In this document: in pieces, positions 14,982-23,830 of the stretch | How the letters are laid out: each line of letters starts with the position of its first letter | How positions within the stretch are numbered: position 1 is the first letter of the stretch | Source: Mycolicibacterium gadium | GTDB lineage: Bacteria; Actinomycetota; Actinomycetes; Mycobacteriales; Mycobacteriaceae | Reading direction: 5' to 3' | Length of the DNA stretch: 64,000 nucleotides | Assembly (NCBI RefSeq): GCF_010728925.1 | Contig: NZ_AP022608.1 | Coordinates: forward strand, 1,426,001 to 1,490,000 | Program-made: the position numbers and the translations under genes | Notes under the pieces: model-generated | What the model was told of the DNA's origin: nothing | What the model saw: the letters and a program-made list of their open reading frames with translations, nothing else | The model's database searches: none

Positions 14982-15404
14982 ATGAAGCTCAACGACGCCG
15001 CCCGCCAGCTCATCGGGGCGGGCACCGACGCGATCTTGGTTACGCTCAACCCCGACGGCAGCCCGCAGGTCTCCACGATCTGGATGGCGCTGGAGTCGAC
15101 GCCCGACGGCGACGAGCTCGTCTCGGCCCACCTCAACGAATACCGGAAGACCCGCAACGTGCGCCGCGATCCGCGCGTGGCGGTCACGATCCTGGGCCCC
15201 GAGCGGCCCGGGCAACTCAGGGATTATCTGGCGGTCACCGGAGTGGCGCGGATCGTCGAAGGCGGCGCTCCGGAACTGCTCAAGCAGCTGGCCAAGGTGA
15301 TGTTGGGCAGCGACGAGCACTTCCCGCCGCCCAACGCGCCGGCCGGACTGCTCACGCGGGTCCGCATCGAGAAGATCGGCGGCTCGGGGCCGTGGGTGTC
15401 CTGA
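14982..15404 (+). CDS. PPOX-class (pyridoxamine oxidase-like) flavin/F420 protein
   Basis: 140 residues. The split-barrel pattern is clear: AILVTLNPDGSPQVSTIWMA at the N-terminus, YRKTRNVRRDPRVAVTIL in the middle and a C-terminus ending GPWVS. Mycobacterial members of this length often use F420H2 or bind F420 or haem products. The substrate cannot be read from the sequence. Confidence 0.8.
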   Translation: MKLNDAARQLIGAGTDAILVTLNPDGSPQVSTIWMALESTPDGDELVSAHLNEYRKTRNVRRDPRVAVTILGPERPGQLRDYLAVTGVARIVEGGAPELLKQLAKVMLGSDEHFPPPNAPAGLLTRVRIEKIGGSGPWVS

Positions 15405-15444
15405 AGCGGCTGTAACACGTTTCAGTCTGTGAAATCATGCGTGC

Positions 15445-15960
15445 ATGCGTCGCTGGTTCGTCCTCCTTGCCGCCATGTTGGTGACCCTCGCCGGCCTCGC
15501 GGCCGCGCCCGCCCAGGCTGCGCCCGACGAGGCGGAGTCCGTGCCCTCGCCCATCGGCCGGCTCGGAGAGACGCTGCAGATCAACTTCGAGGGCCTGGTT
15601 GCCAACATCACCGTCAACAGCCTGGCTCCCTCACCGATCCCGCCCGGATTCGGCTACCCGCCGCGAGCACCCCGGTATGAGGTGTGGCGCGCTCAGATCA
15701 CCGTCAACCCCGTCAAGGTGCCTACGCCCTACGCCCAAGCGATCACGTATCAGTTCCGTGGCGTCACCGCGACGGGAGACTCCTACGAGCCGCGCAACAC
15801 CGACGCACCAGACTCGCTGACACTCGCGCTGATGAACGCTCCGGCCGGTTCTACCGTCAGCGGTGGGGTCTGGTGGGACTGCTATCGCGACCTCATCTCC
15901 AACGTCATCCTGCTCGACAAGGTCACCGGGCAACACCTTGCGCAGTGGAATGTGGCCTAG
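15445..15960 (+). CDS. exported protein, Rv2668-like
   Basis: 171 residues. Signal peptide residues 1-26 (cleavage after AQAA), then a beta-rich mature domain (LQINFEGLVANITVNSL, YEVWRAQITVNPVKV). Its position between clpC2 and a GNAT gene matches Rv2668 of M. tuberculosis, a conserved exported protein of unknown function. Confidence 0.75.
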   Translation: MRRWFVLLAAMLVTLAGLAAAPAQAAPDEAESVPSPIGRLGETLQINFEGLVANITVNSLAPSPIPPGFGYPPRAPRYEVWRAQITVNPVKVPTPYAQAITYQFRGVTATGDSYEPRNTDAPDSLTLALMNAPAGSTVSGGVWWDCYRDLISNVILLDKVTGQHLAQWNVA

Positions 15961-15963
15961 GTA

Positions 15964-16455
15964 TTGCACTTTGACGTGACCCCGGCCGTCGTGGCCGATC
16001 TTCCCGAACTCGTCGACGTCGCCGCGCGAACGTTTCCGCTGGCGTGCCCTCCATCGGTGAGCGTCGACAACATCGCCGCGTTCATTGACGAGAACCTGTC
16101 CGAGGACCGGTTTCGCGGATACCTCGCCGATCCTGATCGGGCAGTGCTCGTCGTCCGTGAGGAGGCGCGAATGGTCGGCTACGCCATGCTGGTTCGCGCC
16201 GACGACGGCATCGAACTCTCGAAGATCTACGTGCTGCCGGGCAGCCACGGCGCGGGCGCCTCTGCGTCGCTGATGGCGGCCGCGTTGAGTACCGCCAAAG
16301 AACTGGGCGCCGAGTCGGTGTGGCTCGGTGTCAACCAACAAAACGAACGCGCCCAACGCTTTTACGCCAAACAGGGGTTCACCATCACTGGAACCCGCAC
16401 GTTTCAGCTCGGCGAGAGCGTCGAAAACGACTACGTGATGGTCCGACCCGTCTGA
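15964..16455 (+). CDS. GNAT acetyltransferase, Rv2669-like
   Basis: 163 residues from a TTG. The acetyl-CoA-binding segment (KIYVLPGSHGAGASASLMAA) and the C-terminal NERAQRFYAKQGFTITGTR are diagnostic of the GNAT fold. Substrate unknown. The 3' end overlaps the convergent zapE gene by 25 bases. Confidence 0.85.
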   Translation: MHFDVTPAVVADLPELVDVAARTFPLACPPSVSVDNIAAFIDENLSEDRFRGYLADPDRAVLVVREEARMVGYAMLVRADDGIELSKIYVLPGSHGAGASASLMAAALSTAKELGAESVWLGVNQQNERAQRFYAKQGFTITGTRTFQLGESVENDYVMVRPV

Positions 16456-17468
16456 CCCGCTGCCGTCAAGGCAAGCAGTCGTGATGTCGCGCGTAGATAC
16501 TTCTTACGGAACCCGCCCGCGAGCATCTCCTCGCTGAAGACGGCGTCCATTTTCGACCCGGACGCGACGACCGGAATGCCCGCGTCGTAGAGCCGGTCGG
16601 TCAGCGAAACCAGTCGCAATGCAACGTTCTGGTCGTCGATCCCATGCACGCCCGTGATGAACACCTCGGACACACCTTCGATCAGCGTCAGATACCGCGA
16701 CGGGTGCATGGTGGCCAGATGGGCGCACAGCGCGTCGAAGTCGTCCAGCGTCGCACCCGGGGTGCGTGCCGCACGGGTCGCAACCTCGTTGTCGCTCAAC
16801 GGTTCCGGAGCAGCAGGCAGATCGCGGTGCCGGTAGTCGGGTCCGTCGATCCGCACCGTCGTGAAAATCGCTGCGAGGGTGTTGATCTCGCGCAGGAAGT
16901 CCTGTGCCGCGAACCGTCCCTCCCCCAACTGCTCGGGCAGCGTGTTCGACGTGGCCGCCACCGACACCCCGCGCTCGACGAGTTGTGACAGCAGCCGCGA
17001 GATCAGCGTGGTGTTTCCCGGATCGTCGAGTTCGAATTCGTCGATGCACACGACGACGTAACCGGCCAGCAGCTCGATGCATTCGACGAAGCCGAAAACG
17101 CTCGCCAACTGCGTCAACTCGCCGAACGTCGCGAATGCCTTGGGTTCAGGCAGCTCGTAGTACGACGACGCCAACAGGTGGGTCTTCCCGACGCCGAAGC
17201 CGCCGTCGAGATAAATCCCGACGCCGGGCAGCACCTCACGTCTGCCGAACAACTTCTTCTTGCCGGCCCGTCGCTCGACCGCCTGCGCGCAGAATTGTCG
17301 GCAGACCTGCACCGCCGCGGCCTGCGTCGGCTCGGCAGAATCGGGGAGATAGGTGTCGAAGCTGACGTCGGCGAACGTCGGCGGCGGGGTCAGCTGAGCG
17401 ATCAACCGATCCGGCGTGACCTTGGGATGCCGGTCGATTAAATGACCGACATCGACGGACCCCTGCAT
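16431..17468 (-). CDS. zapE: AFG1/ZapE-family ATPase
   Basis: 345 residues. Walker A GGFGVGKTHL (89-98) and Walker B VVVCIDEFEL (138-147), followed by DPGNTTLISRLL and the sensor-1 region VAATSN, identify the AFG1/ZapE group. In proteobacteria ZapE acts at the division septum; its role in mycobacteria (Rv2670c) is not established. Its ATG overlaps a plus-strand ATG in the palindrome CATG at 17466-17469. Confidence 0.85.
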   Translation of the reverse strand: MQGSVDVGHLIDRHPKVTPDRLIAQLTPPPTFADVSFDTYLPDSAEPTQAAAVQVCRQFCAQAVERRAGKKKLFGRREVLPGVGIYLDGGFGVGKTHLLASSYYELPEPKAFATFGELTQLASVFGFVECIELLAGYVVVCIDEFELDDPGNTTLISRLLSQLVERGVSVAATSNTLPEQLGEGRFAAQDFLREINTLAAIFTTVRIDGPDYRHRDLPAAPEPLSDNEVATRAARTPGATLDDFDALCAHLATMHPSRYLTLIEGVSEVFITGVHGIDDQNVALRLVSLTDRLYDAGIPVVASGSKMDAVFSEEMLAGGFRKKYLRATSRLLALTAAGQTGRTIT

Positions 17469-17502
17469 GCACGCACCCTATCGACGTGTTGCAATGCTGT
17501 TC

Positions 17503-18285
17503 ATGGCCGATACCACCGCCGGCGTGCAATTCACCGCGTTAGGACCCGACGGTCCCGCGATAGACGGCGCCGACGGCCGGCTGTCCGACTTCTACGCGTA
17601 CCCCGACGATCTGCAAACGTGCTGGGTCCGCGGCAACATGATCGCCAGCCTCGACGGGGGCGCCACCGCCGACGGCAAGGCCGGCGGTCTGGCCGGGGCC
17701 GGTGACCGCAGTATGTTCGCCCTCATGCGCCACAGCGCGGACGTCATCCTGGTCGGTGCCGCCACCGTGCGGATCGAGAACTACTCCGGCGCCCAGGTGC
17801 CACTCGCCGCGCGCAACGCACGGCAACGCCGCGGACAAAACGAAGTGCCGCCCATCGCTGTCGTCACGCGCACCGGCGTTCTCGACCCCGACGCCCTGTT
17901 CTTCACCCGCACCGAGGTGCCACCGCTGATCCTGACGTGCGCCGACTCCGTCGACGACACCCTTCGGCGGCTGGGTACGGTGTCCGAGGTGCTCAACGCG
18001 TCCGGACCACGATCCGATGCCGTCGACGGCGCCACCGTCCTGAAGCTCCTCGCCGAACGCAAGCTGTTCCGCGTGCTCACCGAGGGCGGCCCGCTGCTGC
18101 TCAGCCAGTTGATCGAGGATGACCTGCTCGACGAACTCTGCCTGACGTTGGCGCCCATCCTGATCGGCGGCTCCGGCAGGCGCATCGCGGCGGGCGCCGG
18201 CGAGGTGCACGCCAACATGCGGCCCGCACACCTGCTGTCCGACGACGAGGGCTACCTCTACACCCGCTACGTTCGGGCACGCTGA
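17503..18285 (+). CDS. ribD: RibD C-terminal domain reductase, Rv2671-like
   Basis: 260 residues if started at 17503 (two more ATGs lie upstream at 17467 and 17492). It is a dihydrofolate-reductase fold of the RibD C-terminal family: WVRGNMIASLDGGATADGKA, DVILVGAATVRIENY and the C-terminal LTEGGPLLLSQLIE and DELCLTLAPILIGG. There is no deaminase domain. The M. tuberculosis homologue has been linked to reductive steps that can substitute for dihydrofolate reductase and to p-aminosalicylate resistance. Confidence 0.82.
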   Translation: MADTTAGVQFTALGPDGPAIDGADGRLSDFYAYPDDLQTCWVRGNMIASLDGGATADGKAGGLAGAGDRSMFALMRHSADVILVGAATVRIENYSGAQVPLAARNARQRRGQNEVPPIAVVTRTGVLDPDALFFTRTEVPPLILTCADSVDDTLRRLGTVSEVLNASGPRSDAVDGATVLKLLAERKLFRVLTEGGPLLLSQLIEDDLLDELCLTLAPILIGGSGRRIAAGAGEVHANMRPAHLLSDDEGYLYTRYVRAR

Positions 18286-18334
18286 CGCACCAGGAGCCGT
18301 TGGGCAACGAGGATCCACCACGGATATCAGTACT

Positions 18335-19909
18335 GTGGTCGGCATGCAGCGGCGTCGTCCGATACGGGTGTTGGGCACCTCTGCGCTCGTGGTATCGGTT
18401 TTTCTTGCTGGTTGCGCCCCTGGTCTGGCGGCCAATCCGCGCTTCGCCACCGATTCCGGTGCACAACCGCAGGGTCAGCCGGAGACCACCAGGGCGCCCG
18501 AGGGCCCACCACCGATCGAGCCACCCAAGAACGATCTGTCGTGGCGTGACTGCACCTCGCGGATCTCGTCCGACGCATCGGTCCCCCCGATCGCCGGGGT
18601 GAAGTTCGATTGCGCGACCTATGACGCCGAACTCGACCCGATCAAGGGCGCCACGGGCACGATCAGCATCGGTGTGGTCCGCGCGACCACCGACCAAACC
18701 CCCGCCGACGCCGGACCGCTGGTGATGACGACGGGTTCGGATCTGCCGACGTCGATGCAACTGCCGGTCTGGCTCACACAGTCGGGTGTCAACGTGCTCA
18801 AGACGCGGCCCGTCGTGGCGGTCGACCGGCGCGGCATCGGAATGTCGGGCGCGCTGGACTGCCGCGATCTTTACGAACGCAATGCGATGCTCGATCAGGC
18901 CCAGTTCCAGCCGGGCGACGACCCCGTCGCCAATCTCGGCGAGATCACCCAGGCCGCGACGACGAGCTGCACCGACACCATCGCCCCTGGAGACTCGGCC
19001 TACGACAACTCGCACGCCGCCGAGGACATCGAGCGACTCCGAAGCACCTGGGACGTACCGACGTTGGCGCTGTACGGCATCGGCAACGGCGCCCAGGTGG
19101 CGTTGGCCTACGCGGGCAGCCACCCCAACAAGGTGGCCCGGCTGGTGCTCGATTCCCCACTTCCGCTCGGCATCGCCGCCGAAGCCGCGATGGAACAGCG
19201 CGTGAAGGGCGAACAATCCGCACTCGATGCGTGGGCCGCGCAATGCGTGGCGATCAACTGCCCGCTGGGTGCTGACCCCAAGGCTGCCGTGACGGCGGTG
19301 CTGAACCAGGTGCGCGGGTACAACTCCAACGACGGATCGGTGGCCACCGTCGCCGACGCGATCGCCACCGCGCTGGCGTACCCACGTGGCGACCGCGTGG
19401 CCGCTACCAACAGGCTCGCCTCTGCGGTCGCCGGCGCCCGCTCCGGGGATTGGAGCGCCATGAACGCCCTGGTCACTGAGGCCGAGGCGGTGCGCGGCAC
19501 CGACGGCCAGTTCGTCAACAGCTGCAGCGACTCACTGAACCGGCCCACCCCCGACCGGGTCCGCGAACTCGTAGTGGCATGGGAGAAGATCTACCCGCAG
19601 TTCGGCCAGGTCGGCGCGCTCGATTTGGTGCAATGCCTGAACTGGCCCAGCGGCGCGGCCCCGGAGGAGCCGACGAATCTCAAGACTCCCGTGCTGCTGT
19701 TGGGCGGCCAGCACGATCCGATCGTCGGCAACGAGGGCGTGGCCGCCGTCGCGGCGACCGTGATCAACGCCGGCGCGGCCAACAGGCGGGTGATGTGGCA
19801 GGGCATCGGCCACGGGGCGGCTGTCTACTCGCCCTGCGCACTGACGCCGGTGACCGGCTATCTGGACAGCGGCAGGCTGCCCGAGACCGACACGTTCTGC
19901 CCCGCCTGA
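18335..19909 (+). CDS. alpha/beta-hydrolase-fold lipoprotein lacking the catalytic Ser
   Basis: 524 residues from GTG (an ATG at 18344 is equally possible). A lipobox (VFLAGC) ends the signal peptide, then a Pro-rich linker. The fold follows the TAP-like secreted hydrolases (Rv2672 position, Hip1/CaeA relatives). The Asp region (LLGGQHDPIVG) and His region (WQGIGHGA) are present. The nucleophile elbow, however, reads LYGIGNGAQVALAYA where active relatives have G-x-S-x-G, so Gly replaces Ser. It may be a non-catalytic binding protein. Confidence 0.8.
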   Translation: MVGMQRRRPIRVLGTSALVVSVFLAGCAPGLAANPRFATDSGAQPQGQPETTRAPEGPPPIEPPKNDLSWRDCTSRISSDASVPPIAGVKFDCATYDAELDPIKGATGTISIGVVRATTDQTPADAGPLVMTTGSDLPTSMQLPVWLTQSGVNVLKTRPVVAVDRRGIGMSGALDCRDLYERNAMLDQAQFQPGDDPVANLGEITQAATTSCTDTIAPGDSAYDNSHAAEDIERLRSTWDVPTLALYGIGNGAQVALAYAGSHPNKVARLVLDSPLPLGIAAEAAMEQRVKGEQSALDAWAAQCVAINCPLGADPKAAVTAVLNQVRGYNSNDGSVATVADAIATALAYPRGDRVAATNRLASAVAGARSGDWSAMNALVTEAEAVRGTDGQFVNSCSDSLNRPTPDRVRELVVAWEKIYPQFGQVGALDLVQCLNWPSGAAPEEPTNLKTPVLLLGGQHDPIVGNEGVAAVAATVINAGAANRRVMWQGIGHGAAVYSPCALTPVTGYLDSGRLPETDTFCPA

Positions 19910-19944
19910 TCCCTCGGTCCAACGGGGTCGGGTACGGTTCGCTG

Positions 19945-21216
19945 GTGCGTGATCTTGTCCTGGCCGCCTTCCGGCCCCGCACCTCCCCGCCGAGTCTGGC
20001 GACGGTGTTGCGGTCGATCCTGTGGCCGCTGGCCATCCTGTTCATCATTCATCGCAGCTATGTCCTGGCCACCAACGGCTACATCACCGACGACTACGGA
20101 CCGGTGTACCGAGCCGTCGTGAATTTCAAGATGGGCTGGGACATCTACAACGAGAACTTCAACCACGTCGACCCGCACTATCTCTACCCGCCCGGCGGCA
20201 CGCTGATCATGGCGCCGTTCGGCTATCTCCCCGTCGACGCGTCGCGATATTGGTTCATCACGTTCAACACCATCGCGATCATCCTCGCCGCGTACTTCTT
20301 GATTCGCCTGTTCGGATTCAAATTCGACTCGGTGGCACTGCCCGCTCTGCTGGCGGCGATGTTCATCAGCGAAAGCGTCGTCAACACACTGGTTTTCGGC
20401 AATATCAACGGCTGCCTACTTTTGCTCGAGGTGCTGTTCTTCCGATGGCTGCTCGACGGTAATCGCAATCACGAGTGGCTGGCCGGTACGGCTATCGGCT
20501 TGACTCTGGTCGTGAAACCGCTGTTGGCACCGCTACTGTTGCTTCCGCTGTTGAACCGCCAGTGGCGGACGTTGATTCCCGCTTTCCTGGTGCCGGTTGC
20601 ATTCAATGTTGCTGCATGGCCGCTGGTCAAAGATCCGATGAGCTTCGTCACCCGCACCGCCGCGTACATATTCACCACGCGCGATTACTTCAACAGCTCG
20701 ATCGCCGGAAACGGTCTCTATTACGGGTTGCCGTTCTGGCTGATCATCCTGCTGAGGTTGGCCTTCGTGGTGCTCGCGGTGCTGTCGCTCTGGCTGCTCT
20801 ACAAGTACTACCGGACGCGCGATCCGCTGTTCTGGATGCTGACCTCGTCCGGCGTCCTGCTGATCACGTCGTTCCTGGTGCTGTCGCTGGGTCAGGGCTA
20901 CTACTCGATGATGCTGTTCCCTTTCCTGATGACCGTCGTGCTGCGCAACTCGGTGTTGCGCAATTGGCCCGCGTGGGTGGCGATATACGGCTTCATGAGC
21001 GCAGACCGGTGGCTCCTCGGACACTGGCCGACCACGGGCCGCTTCCTCGAATACATGAAGTTCACCTACGGCTGGTGCCTGATGCTGATCGTGGTGTTCT
21101 GCGTGTTGTATTTCCGCTACCTGGACGCCAAGTCCGAGAACCGGCTGGATGACGGTATCGACCCGGTCTGGATGAAGGATCCGGCGAAAGAGCCGACTCC
21201 CGCGCAGAGCGGATGA
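19945..21216 (+). CDS. aftC: alpha-1,3-arabinofuranosyltransferase AftC
   Basis: 423 residues from the GTG at 19945. It is a GT-C fold enzyme with about 10 membrane segments. The first periplasmic loop carries the catalytic-type acidic pair (ITDDYGPVYR, near 45). AftC adds alpha-1,3 branches to arabinan of arabinogalactan and lipoarabinomannan. The Rv2672-aftC-msrB order matches M. tuberculosis, which supports the assignment within GT87. Confidence 0.85.
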   Translation: MRDLVLAAFRPRTSPPSLATVLRSILWPLAILFIIHRSYVLATNGYITDDYGPVYRAVVNFKMGWDIYNENFNHVDPHYLYPPGGTLIMAPFGYLPVDASRYWFITFNTIAIILAAYFLIRLFGFKFDSVALPALLAAMFISESVVNTLVFGNINGCLLLLEVLFFRWLLDGNRNHEWLAGTAIGLTLVVKPLLAPLLLLPLLNRQWRTLIPAFLVPVAFNVAAWPLVKDPMSFVTRTAAYIFTTRDYFNSSIAGNGLYYGLPFWLIILLRLAFVVLAVLSLWLLYKYYRTRDPLFWMLTSSGVLLITSFLVLSLGQGYYSMMLFPFLMTVVLRNSVLRNWPAWVAIYGFMSADRWLLGHWPTTGRFLEYMKFTYGWCLMLIVVFCVLYFRYLDAKSENRLDDGIDPVWMKDPAKEPTPAQSG

Positions 21217-21329
21217 CGTCGCACTATTCGGCGCTCGGGCAGCCAGGAGCCATCGCTTCCAACGTAATGCAGCGAAAGTACGAGTGAACCTCTGCATTTC
21301 GGCGAAAGCGAACGCGCTAGCGTGGAGGC

Positions 21330-21743
21330 ATGACGACACCGGCCCCCAAGCTTCAGCTCTCAGACGACGAGTGGCGCAAGAAGCTCAACCCAGAGGAGTT
21401 CCACGTCCTCCGCGAGGCCGGCACCGAGCGTCCCTTCGTCGGTGAATACACCGACACCAAGACCGAAGGCGTGTATCAGTGCCGGGCCTGCGGTGCGGAA
21501 CTGTTCCGCAGCAGCGAGAAGTTCGAATCCCACTGCGGCTGGCCGTCATTCTTCGATCCGGCGAATTCCGACGCGGTGATCCTGCGCTCCGACGACAGCC
21601 TGGGCATGCACCGCGTCGAGGTCATCTGCGCCAACTGCCACAGCCACCTCGGCCACGTCTTCGAAGGCGAGGGTTACCCCACGCCGACCGATCAGCGCTA
21701 CTGCATCAACTCGATCTCACTGCGGCTGGTACCCGCCGAATAG
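21330..21743 (+). CDS. msrB: peptide-methionine (R)-S-oxide reductase
   Basis: 137 residues. Two zinc CxxC pairs (CRACG, CANCH), the conserved GWPSFFDP and the catalytic Cys in RYCINSISLRL are all present. It reduces methionine-R-sulfoxide in proteins. A promoter-like TAGCGT and a GGAGG ribosome binding site precede the ATG. Confidence 0.95.
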   Translation: MTTPAPKLQLSDDEWRKKLNPEEFHVLREAGTERPFVGEYTDTKTEGVYQCRACGAELFRSSEKFESHCGWPSFFDPANSDAVILRSDDSLGMHRVEVICANCHSHLGHVFEGEGYPTPTDQRYCINSISLRLVPAE

Positions 21744-21747
21744 CGCC

Positions 21748-22059
21748 CTACGCGGGGTAGACCCCGAACTCGGCCGCGTCGGCGGTGTCCGCCACACACT
21801 GGAACAGCAACGGCGCCGTCATCGCATTTCCGGAATAACAGGTGAACGGCCCGATCGTCTGAAACTTGTCGCCGTACAGGTCGTACTGAGCGGCAAAGTC
21901 CGCCGCGGTGATGCAGTCGATGTCACCGGCGGTGATGACGATGGCCTGCCCGTTGGACGGCGCGCAGTGTTCCCCGCCCGGCGGTTGAGCGACCGCACTA
22001 GGTGCCAACACAAGCGCGGCGATCGGCAATGTCGCGGCAACCAGGGCTTTGATGCTCAT
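21748..22059 (-). CDS. small secreted protein with four Cys
   Basis: 103 residues from the ATG at 22059. The signal peptide (about 1-25) ends in AVAQ. The mature part has Cys at HCAP, DCIT, TCYS and QCVA. This pattern occurs in small exported mycobacterial proteins of unknown function. It is convergent with msrB, 4 bases away, and downstream of the malic enzyme gene across a long hairpin. Confidence 0.65.
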   Translation of the reverse strand: MSIKALVAATLPIAALVLAPSAVAQPPGGEHCAPSNGQAIVITAGDIDCITAADFAAQYDLYGDKFQTIGPFTCYSGNAMTAPLLFQCVADTADAAEFGVYPA

Positions 22060-22082
22060 AGACCCATGATGACGGGCGTGCG

Positions 22083-22140
22083 CCGAGACTGCTGGCAGAT
22101 CGCGATTTCGAGGAATTTCGCGATCTGCCCGCAGTCTCGG
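22083..22140. repeat. long imperfect palindrome (hairpin)
   Basis: Two 23-base arms, 22083-22105 and 22118-22140, match with one mismatch around a 12-base loop. Outer arms are CCGAGACTGC/GCAGTCTCGG, inner arms GGCAGATCGCGA/TCGCGATCTGCC. It lies between the malic enzyme stop and the start of the secreted-protein gene on the same strand. It could terminate the first transcript or be a dispersed REP-like repeat. Confidence 0.75.
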
Positions 22141-22151
22141 CCGCAAGAGGG

Positions 22152-23807
22152 CTATGTCGACGGGTATTCGGGAATCCAGCGCACCTCGTCGATACGCGCC
22201 GCCAGTTCCTCGTCGCTACGCTTCGGTGCCACACCATCCGCGACGGCCTGTCGCCCGACCGCGAGCGCAATGCGCACCGCGATGTCGGGAACTTCCGACC
22301 ACGCGGGCAGCAGCGGCTGACTGGGATCGGCAAGGGCGGGCGACGCGTCACCGAGGCTCGCGGCCGCCGCCCGCATCATGTCGTCGGTCACCCTCGTCGC
22401 CTGCGCGGCCGTCACCGCCAATCCCATCGCGGGGAAGATGTACGCGTTGTTGCACTGCGCCACCGGGCGCTCGACGCCATCGCGCACCAACGGTGCAAAC
22501 GGTGAACCGGTCGCGATCAATGCCCGCCCGTCGGTCCACGCATCCAACTCGGCCGGATGCGCCTCGGCCCGACTGGTGGGGTTGGACAACGGGAAGATGA
22601 TCGGCCGCTTGGTCTTGGCCGCCAGCTCACGCACGATGTCTTCGGTGAAGGCACCGGCAGCAGTCGAAAGTCCCAGCAGCACACCGCAATCAACGTGGTG
22701 CACGACGTCGGCCAGCTGCGCGGGTCCCGACAAACCCCAAGCCGCGACGCTGTCGGCCGGCTGTGCAAATGCGCGCTGCCCTTCGGAAAGATCGGTGCGG
22801 TCGTCGGTGAGCAGTCCCACGACGTCGACGACCCAGATCCGCGAGGCCGCTTCCTGCTCGGACAGGCCCTGCGCGACCATCTCCCGCTTGACCATGTTCA
22901 GGACGCCGATTCCAGCCGAACCCGCGCCCAGCATCACGACCTGTTGCTGCGACAGCGGGCGGCCCGCGATGTTCGCCGCACCATGCAGCGCTCCGAGTGC
23001 GACGGCGGCGGTGCCCTGAATATCGTCGTTGAAGGTCAGCAGCTTGTCGCGGTAGCGCTCCAAGATCGGCTGCGCGTGCGCGGTCGCGAAATCCTCCCAC
23101 TGCAGCAGCACATCGGGCATCTCCTGGTGCACCGCGGTCACGAATTCGTCGATGAAATCGAAATACTCGTCCTCGCCGATCCTTCGGTGCCGCCAACCCA
23201 GATACTGCGGGTCCTCCAGCAACTCGACGTTGTCGGTGCCCACATCGAGGACGATCGGCAGGGTGCGCGCCGGGTCGATGCCGCCGATGAGCGTGTACAG
23301 CGACAGCTTGCCGATCGGGATGCCCATACCGCCGATGCCCTGATCGCCGAGTCCAAGGATCCGTTGACCGTCGGTCACCACGATCACGTCGACATCGCGT
23401 CGGCCGATCGGCCGGTTCCGAAGTATCTCGCGCAGATATTCGCGGTCCGGATAGGACACGAACAGACCGCGCGGCTTGCGATAGATCTTGCTGAACCGCT
23501 GGCATGCCTCGCCGACCGTCGGGGTGTACACGATCGGCATGGTTTCGGCGATGTGGTCGTGCAACAAGCGATAGAACAGCGTTTCGTTACGGTCCTGCAG
23601 GGCCCGCAGATAGATGTGCTGGTCCAGACCCTCACGGCGAGTGCTGAATTCGCGCCAGCTGTGCTCGACCTGTTCATCGAGCGTTTTCTCCGCTGTCGGA
23701 AGTAGGCCGAGTATTCCGTACTTGCGGCGCTCGGCGTGGGTGAAGGCGGTGCCCTTCGTGGTGAGCGCGTCAAAAAGCCTGTCCTGGCCGGTTTTTGCCT
23801 CAGACAA
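22152..23807 (-). CDS. mez: NAD-type malic enzyme
   Basis: 551 residues, full length for the family. Characteristic segments: MPIVYTPTVGEACQRFS, VVTDGQRILGLGDQGIGGMG, the metal/active site FNDDIQGTAAVALG and the dinucleotide-binding VVMLGAGSAGIGVLNM. It converts malate to pyruvate and CO2, linking the TCA cycle to gluconeogenesis or lipid synthesis. It takes the place occupied by other genes in the M. tuberculosis order, so it is a local insertion or rearrangement. Confidence 0.92.
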   Translation of the reverse strand: MSEAKTGQDRLFDALTTKGTAFTHAERRKYGILGLLPTAEKTLDEQVEHSWREFSTRREGLDQHIYLRALQDRNETLFYRLLHDHIAETMPIVYTPTVGEACQRFSKIYRKPRGLFVSYPDREYLREILRNRPIGRRDVDVIVVTDGQRILGLGDQGIGGMGIPIGKLSLYTLIGGIDPARTLPIVLDVGTDNVELLEDPQYLGWRHRRIGEDEYFDFIDEFVTAVHQEMPDVLLQWEDFATAHAQPILERYRDKLLTFNDDIQGTAAVALGALHGAANIAGRPLSQQQVVMLGAGSAGIGVLNMVKREMVAQGLSEQEAASRIWVVDVVGLLTDDRTDLSEGQRAFAQPADSVAAWGLSGPAQLADVVHHVDCGVLLGLSTAAGAFTEDIVRELAAKTKRPIIFPLSNPTSRAEAHPAELDAWTDGRALIATGSPFAPLVRDGVERPVAQCNNAYIFPAMGLAVTAAQATRVTDDMMRAAAASLGDASPALADPSQPLLPAWSEVPDIAVRIALAVGRQAVADGVAPKRSDEELAARIDEVRWIPEYPST

Positions 23808-23830
23808 CGGGGTCCTTCCGCCGGAGCCGG

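Noticed and set aside
19579..19944. Longer AftC frame starting at 19579
   Set aside because: It overlaps the end of the upstream lipoprotein gene in another frame and has shadow-like Arg/Gly composition; AftC proper starts at about 19945.
22557..23705. Plus-strand 382-codon open frame
   Set aside because: Antisense of the malic enzyme, without natural composition or start signals.
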